From: an uncultured Alphaproteobacteria bacterium
Lineage (GTDB): Bacteria; Pseudomonadota; Alphaproteobacteria; HIMB59; GCA-002718135
Assembly (NCBI GenBank): GCA_902615745.1
Contig: CACMQB010000002.1
Coordinates: forward strand, 87,936-151,935
Reading direction: 5' to 3'
DNA length: 64,000 bases
Position numbers and translations under genes: made by a program. The number at the start of each line of letters is the position of its first letter. Position 1 is the first letter of the stretch. A model generated the notes under the pieces. The model did not search any database. It was not told where the DNA came from and was given only the letters and a program-made list of their open reading frames with translations. Shown piece after piece: positions 8,127-16,622 of this stretch.

Positions 8127-10065
8127 AATTATTCTTTAAGTTTTTATATACTAATTCGAATTCTTTTAAACATTCTGGATTAGCCAATGATTCTTCATTT
8201 TCAATACTTTCACCATTAATTAATTTTTTAATTAAAATTTCAACTATTTTACCACTTCTAGTTCTTGGTATTTCACTTATAGCATATATTTGTGAGGGAA
8301 TATGCCTGTAAGAAAGATTAATTTTTATTTCATCTATTATTTTAGACCTTAAATTTTCATTAAATTCAAAATTTTTATTCAAGACAACAAATAGTATAAT
8401 TTGTGTATCATTTTTTAATTTATATTCCACTGCAACAGCTTCTTGAACTTCTGTAATATTTTCAATTACTCTATAAATTTCTGCAGTACCTATTCTTACT
8501 CCTCCAGAATTTAGAGTTGCATCTGATCGGCCATAAATTACATAACCGTCATTTATAGTTTTTTCAATATAATCTCCATGATACCAAATGTTTTCATATT
8601 TACTAAAATAAGAATTAAAATATTTTTTATTATCATGATCGTTCCAAAAATATAAAGGCATTGATGGAAAAGAGGATTTACATACTAGTTCTCCTTTTTG
8701 ATTTTCAATTGAATTTCCTTTTTCATCAAATACATCAACATCCATTCCAAGAGCTTTACACTGAATTTCACCACTATAGACATCCATTAACGGATTACCG
8801 GTAACAAAACACGAAACTAAATCAGTACCACCACTTATAGATTCAAGATGAATATTTGATTTGATGTTTTCATAAACGTATTCAAATGATTCATTAACCA
8901 AAGGAGATCCTGTTGAAGCTAATGTATTTAAATTATTTAATTTAAAACTTTCTTTAATTTTAATTTTATTATTTTTTAAAGTATCTAAATATTTTGCACC
9001 AGTGCCAAAAAAATTAATGCCTTCTTCTTCTGCTATTTCAAAAAGATGTTTATTATTGGGAATAAAAGGGGATCCATCATATAAAATTATTGTTGCTTTT
9101 GATGCCAAAGCAGAAACTAACCAATTCCACATCATCCACCCACAAGTAGTGAAATAAAAAACTCTATCTTTTTCATTAATATCACAATGTAGTACATGTT
9201 CTTTTTTATGTTGTATTAGTGCTCCGCCAGAACTGTGAACAATACATTTTGGTACTCCAGTAGTTCCACTCGAATAAAGAATATACAGTGGGTGATTAAA
9301 ATTAAACTTTTCAAATTTATTATATGCAATTTCTTGTTGTAAAATCTTACACAAATTATCGTATTCAAAATCTAATTGATAATTTTTTTCATTAAATTCA
9401 TATGGTATTAAAATAATTTTTTCTATACTTGGGATATTATATACAACATCTTTTATAATTTTTGTCGTATCAATTTTTTTATTGTTGTAAAAATAATAAT
9501 CTGAAAATAATAATACTTTTGGTTCAATTTGTTTAAATCTATCTATAATTGCTTTTTTACCAAAATCTGATGAACATGATGACCAAATAGCACCTAATTG
9601 TGCTGTTGATAAAAATGAAATTACAGTTTCAGGTATATTAGGAAGTATAGCAGCTATCCTATCATTTTTTTCAATGTTATTATTTTTTAAATAATTTGCA
9701 AATTTCAAAACTGCACTTTTAAGCTCTCTCCAAGTGTAATTTCTTTTAATTTTTTTTTCAGAGTGAAATATTATTGCATCATCATCATCATCTCTTGTTA
9801 AACAATTTTCAGCATAATTTATCTTACATTCATCAAAAAATTTATTATTAGTAAATTCAGGTGCTGATTTAAAAATTTTACCTTTTTTTTCACCAACAAA
9901 ATTTGTAAAATCCCATACATTGGTCCAAAATTCATTTTTACGTTTTATGCTCCAATTATGCAAGTCAGCATAATTTTTTATATTTAAACTTTTATCTAGT
10001 TGATTAATAAATTTGTGGAGGTTTGTTTTTTTATTATTTGGAGACCACAACTTTATGTTGTGCAT
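8116..10065 (-). CDS. acetoacetyl-CoA synthetase
   Basis: A 649-residue adenylate-forming enzyme that activates acetoacetate to acetoacetyl-CoA in the cytosol. The N-terminus (SPNNKKTNLHKFI, then LHNWSIKRKNEFWTNVWDF) is specific to the acetoacetate ligases rather than acetyl-CoA synthetase. The ATP loop YSSGTTGVPKCIVHSSGG and the C-terminal RTRSGKIVEILIKKLING with the adenylation lysine are present. Length is right (about 650). It lies between irr and a quinone reductase on one strand. A thiolase at 28271 could take up its product. Confidence 0.92.
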   Translation of the reverse strand: MHNIKLWSPNNKKTNLHKFINQLDKSLNIKNYADLHNWSIKRKNEFWTNVWDFTNFVGEKKGKIFKSAPEFTNNKFFDECKINYAENCLTRDDDDDAIIFHSEKKIKRNYTWRELKSAVLKFANYLKNNNIEKNDRIAAILPNIPETVISFLSTAQLGAIWSSCSSDFGKKAIIDRFKQIEPKVLLFSDYYFYNNKKIDTTKIIKDVVYNIPSIEKIILIPYEFNEKNYQLDFEYDNLCKILQQEIAYNKFEKFNFNHPLYILYSSGTTGVPKCIVHSSGGALIQHKKEHVLHCDINEKDRVFYFTTCGWMMWNWLVSALASKATIILYDGSPFIPNNKHLFEIAEEEGINFFGTGAKYLDTLKNNKIKIKESFKLNNLNTLASTGSPLVNESFEYVYENIKSNIHLESISGGTDLVSCFVTGNPLMDVYSGEIQCKALGMDVDVFDEKGNSIENQKGELVCKSSFPSMPLYFWNDHDNKKYFNSYFSKYENIWYHGDYIEKTINDGYVIYGRSDATLNSGGVRIGTAEIYRVIENITEVQEAVAVEYKLKNDTQIILFVVLNKNFEFNENLRSKIIDEIKINLSYRHIPSQIYAISEIPRTRSGKIVEILIKKLINGESIENEESLANPECLKEFELVYKNLKNNYAK

Positions 10066-10071
10066 AACAAT

Positions 10072-10527
10072 TTAATTCTTTTTTTGGTCTTCTTTAAGAG
10101 ATCTAACTCTGACAATAACATCAATATTATGCAATGAGAGACAAGCAGGAATAGAAGGTATATCAAGATTAATATTTTTTGTAGGTATATCATGAATCTT
10201 ACCTTCATCTTCAATATACAAATGATAATGAGATTTATTATTATTACAATAGAGTGATTTATTTTGATCAACAACTATTTCTCTTATTAATCCTAATGAG
10301 GTAAATTGTTTTAAGGTGTTATAAATTGTAGCCATAGAAATTTTTCTATCTTCTTTTTTTACTTCATCAAAAAGATTTTCAGCAGAAATATGCCTGTCAC
10401 CTTTTTCAAAAATTAATTTAGCTAAAATTCTTCTTTGTTTTGTTGGTCTTATACCGCTTTTCTCTATTTTTTTCAGTGCGCGGCTGTAAGGACTTAGAGG
10501 ATCAATTACTTTGTTTTCTATTCTCAT
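10072..10527 (-). CDS. irr: Fur-family iron regulator, Irr type
   Basis: A 151-residue Fur-superfamily repressor. The winged helix includes GIRPTKQRRILAKLIFEKGD (residues 25-44), RHISAENLFDEV and ISMATIYNTLKQFTSLGLIRE. Irr-like features are the GDRH motif, HYH (100-102) where rhizobial Irr has HHH, and the DIP...IP...VIVRVRSL tail. The CxxC zinc pairs of ordinary Fur are missing. Irr controls iron and heme genes in alphaproteobacteria, in some species through heme. It is first in an operon with acetoacetyl-CoA synthetase and is divergent from the hydrolase with only 16 bases between start codons. Confidence 0.82.
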   Translation of the reverse strand: MRIENKVIDPLSPYSRALKKIEKSGIRPTKQRRILAKLIFEKGDRHISAENLFDEVKKEDRKISMATIYNTLKQFTSLGLIREIVVDQNKSLYCNNNKSHYHLYIEDEGKIHDIPTKNINLDIPSIPACLSLHNIDVIVRVRSLKEDQKKN

Positions 10528-10538
10528 AATATTATAAT
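10511..10538 (+). promoter_or_regulatory. promoter of the hydrolase gene, inside the irr start region
   Basis: TTGTTT (10511-10516) and a perfect TATAAT (10533-10538) are 16 bases apart. The ATG of the hydrolase is at 10544, so the transcript would begin at about the start codon. The -35 lies within the first codons of irr on the other strand, so the two genes probably interfere with or regulate each other. Confidence 0.5.
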
Positions 10539-10543
10539 AAGTA

Positions 10544-11342
10544 ATGAATTACATTTTTTCTGCAATTTTTCTATATTTTTTTTTAGGTTTTCTCTTGTAT
10601 ATCTTTCAAAGGCGCATTGTTTTTAATAAATCAGGACATCCAGGCACACCAAATGATTATAACCTGGATAATACACAAGAAGTTTATATTAAGACTGAGG
10701 ATAACTTAGAACTCTTATCATGGTACCATAAAGGAAATAATTCACTCCCTTTACTTGTCTATTTTCATGGGAATTCTTTTCATATCGGAGACAGAGCTAA
10801 CAGAATCCAGAGGTATATTGAAAAGAATTGGAGCGTTCTTTTAGTTTCCTGGAGAGGTTTTGGAGGTAATGAAGGAAATCCAACAGAAAAAAATTTATAT
10901 AAAGATGCAGAAGCAGTATTAAAATGGATTAAAAATAATACTGAATTTAAATTCAAAGAATTAGTGATTTATGGAGAATCACTCGGATCTGGTGCTGCAG
11001 TAGAATTAGGTACAAGGTATAAATTTTTATCTATTGTTTTAGAGGCACCATTTACATCAATCAATGATATTGCAAAAAAAAAGATATAAAATATTTCCAA
11101 CAAAATATTTAGTTAAAGATAAGTTCGATAACTTCAGTAAAATTGATAAAATAACCTCACCATTACTTATTATTAGTGGAAAAAAGGATGAAATTGTACC
11201 ACATGAACACAGTATTAAGCTTTATGATAAAGCAAAAGTAATAAAAAAGAGTGTTTTTATTGACGAAGCAATACACAATAATCTATATGATTTCGGGATT
11301 GAAAAAGACGTAATTGGCTTTAATTTAAAATTATGGAAATAG
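10544..11342 (+). pseudogene. alpha/beta hydrolase, split by a frameshift in an A9 tract
   Basis: Two frames together make one BEM46/YfhR-like hydrolase with an N-terminal membrane anchor (residues 4-21) and FQRRIVFNKSG. The first frame (10544-11089) carries the nucleophile Ser146 in YGESLGSG and ends soon after EAPFTSINDIA. The second (reading on to 11342) supplies KRYKIFPTKYLV, the acid in SGKKDEIVPHEHS and the histidine in EAIHNNLYDF. The frames meet at nine As (11074-11082); with eight As the protein reads through as DIAKKRYKIF. Neither half alone has a full triad. It is a recent pseudogene, a sequencing indel, or a slippage-expressed gene. The end overlaps nhaD by 10 bases. Confidence 0.8.
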
Positions 11343-12634
11343 ATCTAACAACATCATATGTAGGCATTTTAAGTCTTATTGTATTTGTTCTTGCATATGC
11401 TGTTGTAATGGCTGAAGAATTTAGCCATTTAAGAAAATCTAAACCAGTTATTATTTCAGCTGCTGTAATATGGGGGATTATAGCTTTCCATTTTTCTTCT
11501 GATAAGCAATATGCCAAAGAAATTGAGTATGCGTTAGAGCATAATATCTTAGAATTTGCAGAACTTTTCCTATTTCTTCTCGTTGCTATGACTTACATCA
11601 ATGCTCTAGAAGAAAGAAAAGTTTTTGATGTAGTCAGATACCAATTAACATCAAGGGGATTTAGCTTTAGACAATTATTTATATTCACAGGTATAATTAC
11701 TTTTTTCTTATCTCCTATAGCTGATAACTTAACAACTGCACTAGTCATGTGCTCTGTAGTCATGGCCTGTGGTAAAGGTAATACAAAATTTATATCAATT
11801 GGTTGTATTAATATAGTTGTTGCAGCAAATGCAGGTGGTGCTTTTAGTCCATTTGGAGATATAACTACCTTAATGGTATGGCAGGCTGGTATTGTCGAAT
11901 TTTTTACATTTTTTAAAATTTTTTTTCCTTCTGTAGTTAATTACATAATTCCCGCAGCAGTTATGTATTTCTTTATTCCAAATGCAAAACCACAAATTAG
12001 TTCTGATAGAGAATATATGAAAAGAGGCGGACGAGTAATTATCTTTTTAGGTTTGCTTACAATTTTTAGTGCTGTAAACTTCCATAATATTCTTCACTTG
12101 CCTCCAATGCTTGGCATGATGTTTGGTCTTGGTCTTCTTGGATTATATTCTTTTTATTTACAAATTACACATGATCCATCTGTTGAAGATGAAAAATTTG
12201 ATTTCTTTAGAAAAGTTTCAAGAGCCGAATGGGACACATTGTTATTCTTCTTTGGAGTAATTCTAAGTGTAGGCGGTTTAGGATTTATAGGTTATCTGAC
12301 TGTTGTTTCGGAGTTCTTATATATTGGTCTTGGCCCAACAATGGCTAATTCTATGGTAGGTGTTCTTTCAGCTATCGTAGATAATATACCAGTTATGTTT
12401 GCTGTAATTACTATGAGACCGGAAATGTCAATTGATCAGTGGTTACTCGTTACATTAACAACAGGAGTGGGTGGTAGCCTATTGTCAATTGGTTCAGCTG
12501 CAGGTGTAGCACTTATGGGACAAGCTAGAGGATATTATACATTTTTTGGACATTTAAAATGGACTCCAGTTATATTTATTGGTTATGTAGCAAGTATTTA
12601 TCTTCACGTTTTAATGGCTGACTTGCCTTGGTAA
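11333..12634 (+). CDS. nhaD: Na+/H+ antiporter, NhaD family
   Basis: A 433-residue inner-membrane antiporter of the ion transporter superfamily with about 11-13 hydrophobic segments. Characteristic stretches are SPIADNLTTALVMCSVVMA, NAGGAFSPFGDITTLMVWQAG and, in the second repeat, SAIVDNIPVMFAVITM and GVGGSLLSIGSAAGVALMG; the paired Asp-Asn motifs are typical. It would export sodium, fitting a marine cell. It overlaps the hydrolase end by 10 bases, and its last 31 bases overlap the convergent thiP gene. Confidence 0.93.
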   Translation: MEIDLTTSYVGILSLIVFVLAYAVVMAEEFSHLRKSKPVIISAAVIWGIIAFHFSSDKQYAKEIEYALEHNILEFAELFLFLLVAMTYINALEERKVFDVVRYQLTSRGFSFRQLFIFTGIITFFLSPIADNLTTALVMCSVVMACGKGNTKFISIGCINIVVAANAGGAFSPFGDITTLMVWQAGIVEFFTFFKIFFPSVVNYIIPAAVMYFFIPNAKPQISSDREYMKRGGRVIIFLGLLTIFSAVNFHNILHLPPMLGMMFGLGLLGLYSFYLQITHDPSVEDEKFDFFRKVSRAEWDTLLFFFGVILSVGGLGFIGYLTVVSEFLYIGLGPTMANSMVGVLSAIVDNIPVMFAVITMRPEMSIDQWLLVTLTTGVGGSLLSIGSAAGVALMGQARGYYTFFGHLKWTPVIFIGYVASIYLHVLMADLPW

Positions 12635-14193
12635 TTTAAATTATCAATTAATAGAAAAATAATCATACTTAGTATTAAAATTACACCAGCAACAAAAGAA
12701 GCTTCGTTAAATTTATAAACACTAATCAATTTAAATAAGTAAGATGGTAAGGTATCAAAGTTTTGATCTTTAAAAAATGATATTATTGTAAAATCACCAA
12801 AAGTAATAACTGTCGAAAATGCAAAAACAAAAATTATATTTTTCTTAATCATTGGGAGCAAGATAATAAAATAATTTCTTATGCTTATTCGGAAAGTTTG
12901 CTGAAAATTTTCAAAATTTAAAAATATATTTTTCAGATTATTAAAAATTATCAATATAGAAAAGGGTAATAAGAAAAGACAATTTATCAAAACTATCACA
13001 AAATATTTGAAAAATTGCAGATATCTTAATTCACCTAACACAATAAAATAACCAAGACTAAATATAATTGGAGAAATAATTATTATTGAAGAACTTAATA
13101 AAAAAATTGATTGCTGAAAAATCATATTTTTATAATTTATTACAAGTATAGATGAAATTATAAACCCAGATATACTAACAATTATTCCTGTAGTAACTGA
13201 AATAATAAGAGAGTTAAAAAAAGATCCTAAAAATTTTTCATTAATTAAAGATAAATAAATACCATTATTTATAAAATGATAAATTACAGAAATTATTGGA
13301 GAAAAAAGAAATATCGAAAAAAAAACAATTATTAAAAAATCTATAATTTTTATAGCTTTGTATTCTTGATGAGGATGAATAAAATTAATTTGATCTATTT
13401 CAAAAAAATTTGAACCTTTTAATTTGTAAAAACCAATAAATAAAAAAAATAAACAGATAAAAATTTGTAAAAAACTGAGTAATATTGCTTTATTAAAATT
13501 TAGTTCAAAAAGTGCATATTGATAAATTGCCACCTCAATTGTAGAATACATAGGTCCACCACCTAACGCCATTACTATTGCAAAACTTAAAAAACAAAGA
13601 GAGAATATTATTGAGAACACAGTAAAAAAATTTTGTCTTATATAAGGCATCTCTAATTTTAGAAGATTGCCAAAAAAAGTAATGTTTAGAGAGATAGATA
13701 TTTCATAATATTTTAAAGGAATACTATTTAAGGATTGAAAAAATAATCGGGTAGCAAATGGTGTATTTAGAAGTATATGGGCAATTAAAATTGCTTTTAT
13801 TCCAAAAATTGTCTCTATCGATAAATTCTCGTACAAATTAAAATACGAGTTATAAAAACCATTATTTCCAAAGAGTTTAATTACTGCAAACACAATTAAG
13901 ATTGTCGGTATTACAAAGCAAAAACCACAAAGAGAAATGATAAATTTAATAATTTTTAAATTCTTATGTCTATTCAATGCTAATGCGAATGGAATAGCTA
14001 AAAAACAACTTAATAGTGCTGAAAGAAAAGCTTGATAGAGTGAGAAATAAATTAGACGATGTGTATAAGAATTTTGAAAGAAATTATAAATTACCTCTAA
14101 ATCAAAGTTAATTTTTGAAAAAATACCTACGAAAGGCAATAGGATTATTAATCCAAAAAAAAATAATACTGAATAATTATATTTATAATACAA
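12604..14193 (-). CDS. thiP: thiamine ABC transporter, permease
   Basis: A 529-residue permease with two fused transmembrane halves, about 12 segments, the length and form of ThiP (E. coli about 536). EAA-like loops are visible in each half (YYEISISLNITFFGNLLKLE; the second is more degenerate). It begins 5 bases after thiB, so both are under the TPP riboswitch. No thiQ ATPase follows; the 3' end instead overlaps nhaD by 31 bases. The function call depends largely on thiB and the riboswitch, since the permease itself has diverged. Confidence 0.85.
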   Translation of the reverse strand: MYYKYNYSVLFFFGLIILLPFVGIFSKINFDLEVIYNFFQNSYTHRLIYFSLYQAFLSALLSCFLAIPFALALNRHKNLKIIKFIISLCGFCFVIPTILIVFAVIKLFGNNGFYNSYFNLYENLSIETIFGIKAILIAHILLNTPFATRLFFQSLNSIPLKYYEISISLNITFFGNLLKLEMPYIRQNFFTVFSIIFSLCFLSFAIVMALGGGPMYSTIEVAIYQYALFELNFNKAILLSFLQIFICLFFLFIGFYKLKGSNFFEIDQINFIHPHQEYKAIKIIDFLIIVFFSIFLFSPIISVIYHFINNGIYLSLINEKFLGSFFNSLIISVTTGIIVSISGFIISSILVINYKNMIFQQSIFLLSSSIIIISPIIFSLGYFIVLGELRYLQFFKYFVIVLINCLFLLPFSILIIFNNLKNIFLNFENFQQTFRISIRNYFIILLPMIKKNIIFVFAFSTVITFGDFTIISFFKDQNFDTLPSYLFKLISVYKFNEASFVAGVILILSMIIFLLIDNLNYQGKSAIKT

Positions 14194-14198
14194 TTTAT

Positions 14199-15182
14199 TT
14201 ACGAGGCATTAAGCCACTCATCAATCCATTTTTCTTTATTCTTATTAATTTCTTTTGGATCCATTTGAATAAAGTTAGGAACATCTAGTTTATCAAATGC
14301 CTCAGGTAAATCTTTTATATTTGTAACAGGGTACATAATATTTGTTGATGGTATGACTGATTGAAATTCTTTTGATAACATAAAGTTAAGAAATTTATTT
14401 GCTAAATCTTTATTTTGTGAATTATTTAAAATGCCTGCAAATTCAATTGTTATATAATTTCCCTCTTCAAAAGTTGTAGCAAGAATATCATACCTTTCTT
14501 CAAACATTATATGTGCGGCTGGAGATGTAGTATAACTTAATACCATGTCAGCTTCTCCTGCCATAAAAAAATTATAATATGCATCTGTCCATCCTTTGGT
14601 AACGGAAATAATTTTTTTATTTAATTTTTTCCATTCATCCCCGGCTTTATCTCCATATAATGCTTTCATCCAAGTTAATAATCCTAAACCAGGAGTAGAG
14701 GTTCTCGGGTCTTGAATTACAATTCTAGCATTAGTAGAATTAATCAACTCATCCATTGATTTTGGAGGTGTAGCTAAATTTGCTTCATTATACACAAAAG
14801 AAAAGTATCCATAATTATATGGAACAAATTTACTACTTTCCCATTTTAATGGTAAATTAATTAAGTTGTTAATGTCATTGATATTATGAATTGTAAAAAG
14901 CTCAGATTGTTCAGCTAAATCAAATAAATTCATATCAAGACCTAAAACTATATCTGCCTTTGAAGTATCACCTTCTAAAATAACTTTATTCAATAATGTT
15001 GCGGCACTGTCTACAGCAACAAATTCTACATCTGCATTATGTTTTTCTTCAAATATTTTTTCAATTATGGGTCCTGGACCCCACTCTGAAACAAAAGAGT
15101 CGTAAGTGTATATAGTTAGTTTCTCTGCATAGATTGAAAAAGATATAAATAAGGTAGTAAAAAAAATTAGTATTGTTTTCAT
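14199..15182 (-). CDS. thiB: thiamine-binding periplasmic protein
   Basis: A 327-residue periplasmic binding protein with signal peptide MKTILIFFTTLFISFSIYA. Matches to ThiB are strong: LTIYTYDSFVSEWGPGP, ADIVLGLDMNLFDLA, FVPYNYGYFSFVYNE, IQDPRTSTPGLGLLTWMKALYGD and VLSYTTSPAAHIMFEE. It binds thiamine or its phosphates for import by ThiP. The TPP riboswitch immediately upstream supports the specificity. The Shine-Dalgarno GGAGG lies inside the riboswitch. Confidence 0.95.
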   Translation of the reverse strand: MKTILIFFTTLFISFSIYAEKLTIYTYDSFVSEWGPGPIIEKIFEEKHNADVEFVAVDSAATLLNKVILEGDTSKADIVLGLDMNLFDLAEQSELFTIHNINDINNLINLPLKWESSKFVPYNYGYFSFVYNEANLATPPKSMDELINSTNARIVIQDPRTSTPGLGLLTWMKALYGDKAGDEWKKLNKKIISVTKGWTDAYYNFFMAGEADMVLSYTTSPAAHIMFEERYDILATTFEEGNYITIEFAGILNNSQNKDLANKFLNFMLSKEFQSVIPSTNIMYPVTNIKDLPEAFDKLDVPNFIQMDPKEINKNKEKWIDEWLNAS

Positions 15183-15186
15183 GTTT

Positions 15187-15248
15187 CCTCCGCTGGCATT
15201 ATCCAGATCAGGTTAAAAGGGTATAAATCTCAGCATTTAAGCACCCCT
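15187..15248 (-). promoter_or_regulatory. TPP riboswitch (THI element) controlling thiBP
   Basis: On the minus strand the leader reads AGGGGTGC, then GCTGAGAT, ACCC, CCTGATCTGGATAATGCCAGC and GGAGG before the thiB ATG: all conserved blocks of the TPP aptamer in order. The GGAGG ribosome binding site (plus-strand 15187-15191) forms the 3' strand of the closing helix, so ligand binding should hide it. No terminator hairpin is seen, which points to control of translation. Confidence 0.95.
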
Positions 15249-15254
15249 ATTTTA

Positions 15255-15283
15255 ATTATAATAAATATTATTTTAGAAAACAA
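15255..15283 (-). promoter_or_regulatory. promoter of thiBP
   Basis: On the minus strand TTGTTT (plus-strand 15278-15283) and a perfect TATAAT (15255-15260) are 17 bases apart. The expected start, near 15248, coincides with the first base of the TPP aptamer. Confidence 0.6.
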
Positions 15284-15293
15284 ACATAAAAGA

Positions 15294-15321
15294 TTGTTTT
15301 TAGGTTATTTATGAATATAAC
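15294..15321 (+). promoter_or_regulatory. promoter of tRNA-Pro
   Basis: TTGTTT (15294-15299) and TATAAC (15316-15321) are 16 bases apart; the tRNA begins 10 bases on. Its -35 is only 10 bases from the -35 of the divergent thiB promoter. Confidence 0.5.
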
Positions 15322-15330
15322 AAATTTTTT

Positions 15331-15407
15331 CGGGGAGTAGCGCAGCCTGGTAGCGCACCTGGTTTGGGACCAGGGGGTCGAAGGTTCGAATCCTTTCTCC
15401 CCGACCA
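15331..15407 (+). tRNA. tRNA-Pro (anticodon TGG)
   Basis: A full cloverleaf: the acceptor CGGGGAG pairs with CTCCCCG, anticodon stem CCTGG/CCAGG carries loop TTTGGGA with TGG at 15365-15367, and the T arm is GAAGG-TTCGAAT-CCTTT. Discriminator A and CCA are encoded. The Fe-alcohol dehydrogenase gene starts 7 bases later. Confidence 0.97.
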
Positions 15408-15414
15408 TAGAAAA

Positions 15415-16572
15415 ATGTTTAACTTTCATTCAACAGCTAGCTTGATTTTTGGTAATGAAACAGCAGTTAATTCAACTGATCAAATTGTAAATTTGTTAGG
15501 AAAAAATATTTTTTTAATAACTGATGAAGTATTAACAGAATTAGGATTGTACGATAAAACAATTAAAAAACTTCAATCATACTCAAATATAAATATATTT
15601 AATAAAGTTGAGTCTGATCCTTCAAAATCTACTTTATTAAAAGCATTTGATGAAGCAGCAGATTTCAAATCAACTGGAGTTTTAGGTTTTGGAGGCGGTT
15701 CATCTATGGATGTTGCAAAACTTATATCTTTACTTCTTGGGTCTAATCAGAATATCGATACGATATGGGGGGTTAATAATGCAAAAGGTCCAAGAATACC
15801 ACTTGTACTAATTCCTACAACAGCAGGAACTGGTTCAGAAGTTACACCAATTTCAATAATTACGATGGATGACAAAGAAAAAAAAGGTGTTTCTTCAAAA
15901 CTTATTTTACCTGATCTTGCTATTTTAGATCCATCATTAACTATTAATCTACCTCCAAATATAACTGCATCAACTGGAATAGATGCTATGGTTCATGCAA
16001 TCGAAGCTTACACTTCTATAAATCCTAACAACAATCCTATTTCAAAAATGTTATCTATAGAAGCACTCAAGTTTCTTGGATCATCAATTAAAACTGCTGT
16101 ATTTGAGGGGCATAATATAAATGCCAGATCAAATATGCTATATGGATCAATGTTAGCAGGTAAAGCTTTTGCAAATTCTCCAGTAGCAGCAGTACATGCC
16201 TTGGCATATCCTATAGGAGGTCTCTTTAATATCTCTCATGGACTTTCAAACTCGTTAGTTCTTCCAAGTGTTATGAAATTCAATTCCATAAATAAAGAAA
16301 CAAAAAAAAATTACGCTAATCTTGCACCATTTGTATTTAAAGATTTAGATAATAGCAAAAGTGATGAGATTGTGTGTAACAATTTTATAGACAGTTTAGA
16401 AAGTTTGTCTAAGGAACTTAAATTACCTTACAGGCTAAGAGATTTAGAAATTCCTGAGGAAGCTTGTCAATTGATGGCTAGTGAAGCAATGAAACAAACT
16501 AGATTATTAGTTAATAATCCGCGTAAAATTGAAGAATCTGACGCTTTTAATATATACAAATCTGTTTGGTAG
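15415..16572 (+). CDS. iron-containing alcohol dehydrogenase
   Basis: A 385-residue group III (iron-dependent) alcohol dehydrogenase. The NAD-binding [29 protein letters not shown] and metal-site segments [13 protein letters not shown] and [19 protein letters not shown] are intact. The reading frame extends back into tRNA-Pro, but the ATG at 15415 just after the tRNA, starting [13 protein letters not shown], matches family N-termini and is taken as the start. The substrate alcohol or aldehyde cannot be told from sequence. Confidence 0.92.
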   Translation: MFNFHSTASLIFGNETAVNSTDQIVNLLGKNIFLITDEVLTELGLYDKTIKKLQSYSNINIFNKVESDPSKSTLLKAFDEAADFKSTGVLGFGGGSSMDVAKLISLLLGSNQNIDTIWGVNNAKGPRIPLVLIPTTAGTGSEVTPISIITMDDKEKKGVSSKLILPDLAILDPSLTINLPPNITASTGIDAMVHAIEAYTSINPNNNPISKMLSIEALKFLGSSIKTAVFEGHNINARSNMLYGSMLAGKAFANSPVAAVHALAYPIGGLFNISHGLSNSLVLPSVMKFNSINKETKKNYANLAPFVFKDLDNSKSDEIVCNNFIDSLESLSKELKLPYRLRDLEIPEEACQLMASEAMKQTRLLVNNPRKIEESDAFNIYKSVW

Positions 16573-16622
16573 ATTTTGTTTACTTATAACTTAATTTACC
16601 TATTTAAATAAAATAGACCTTA

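Noticed and set aside
15364..15414. Extending the Fe-alcohol dehydrogenase start back into tRNA-Pro
   Set aside because: The extra 17 residues are encoded by the tRNA; family N-termini begin near the ATG at 15415.
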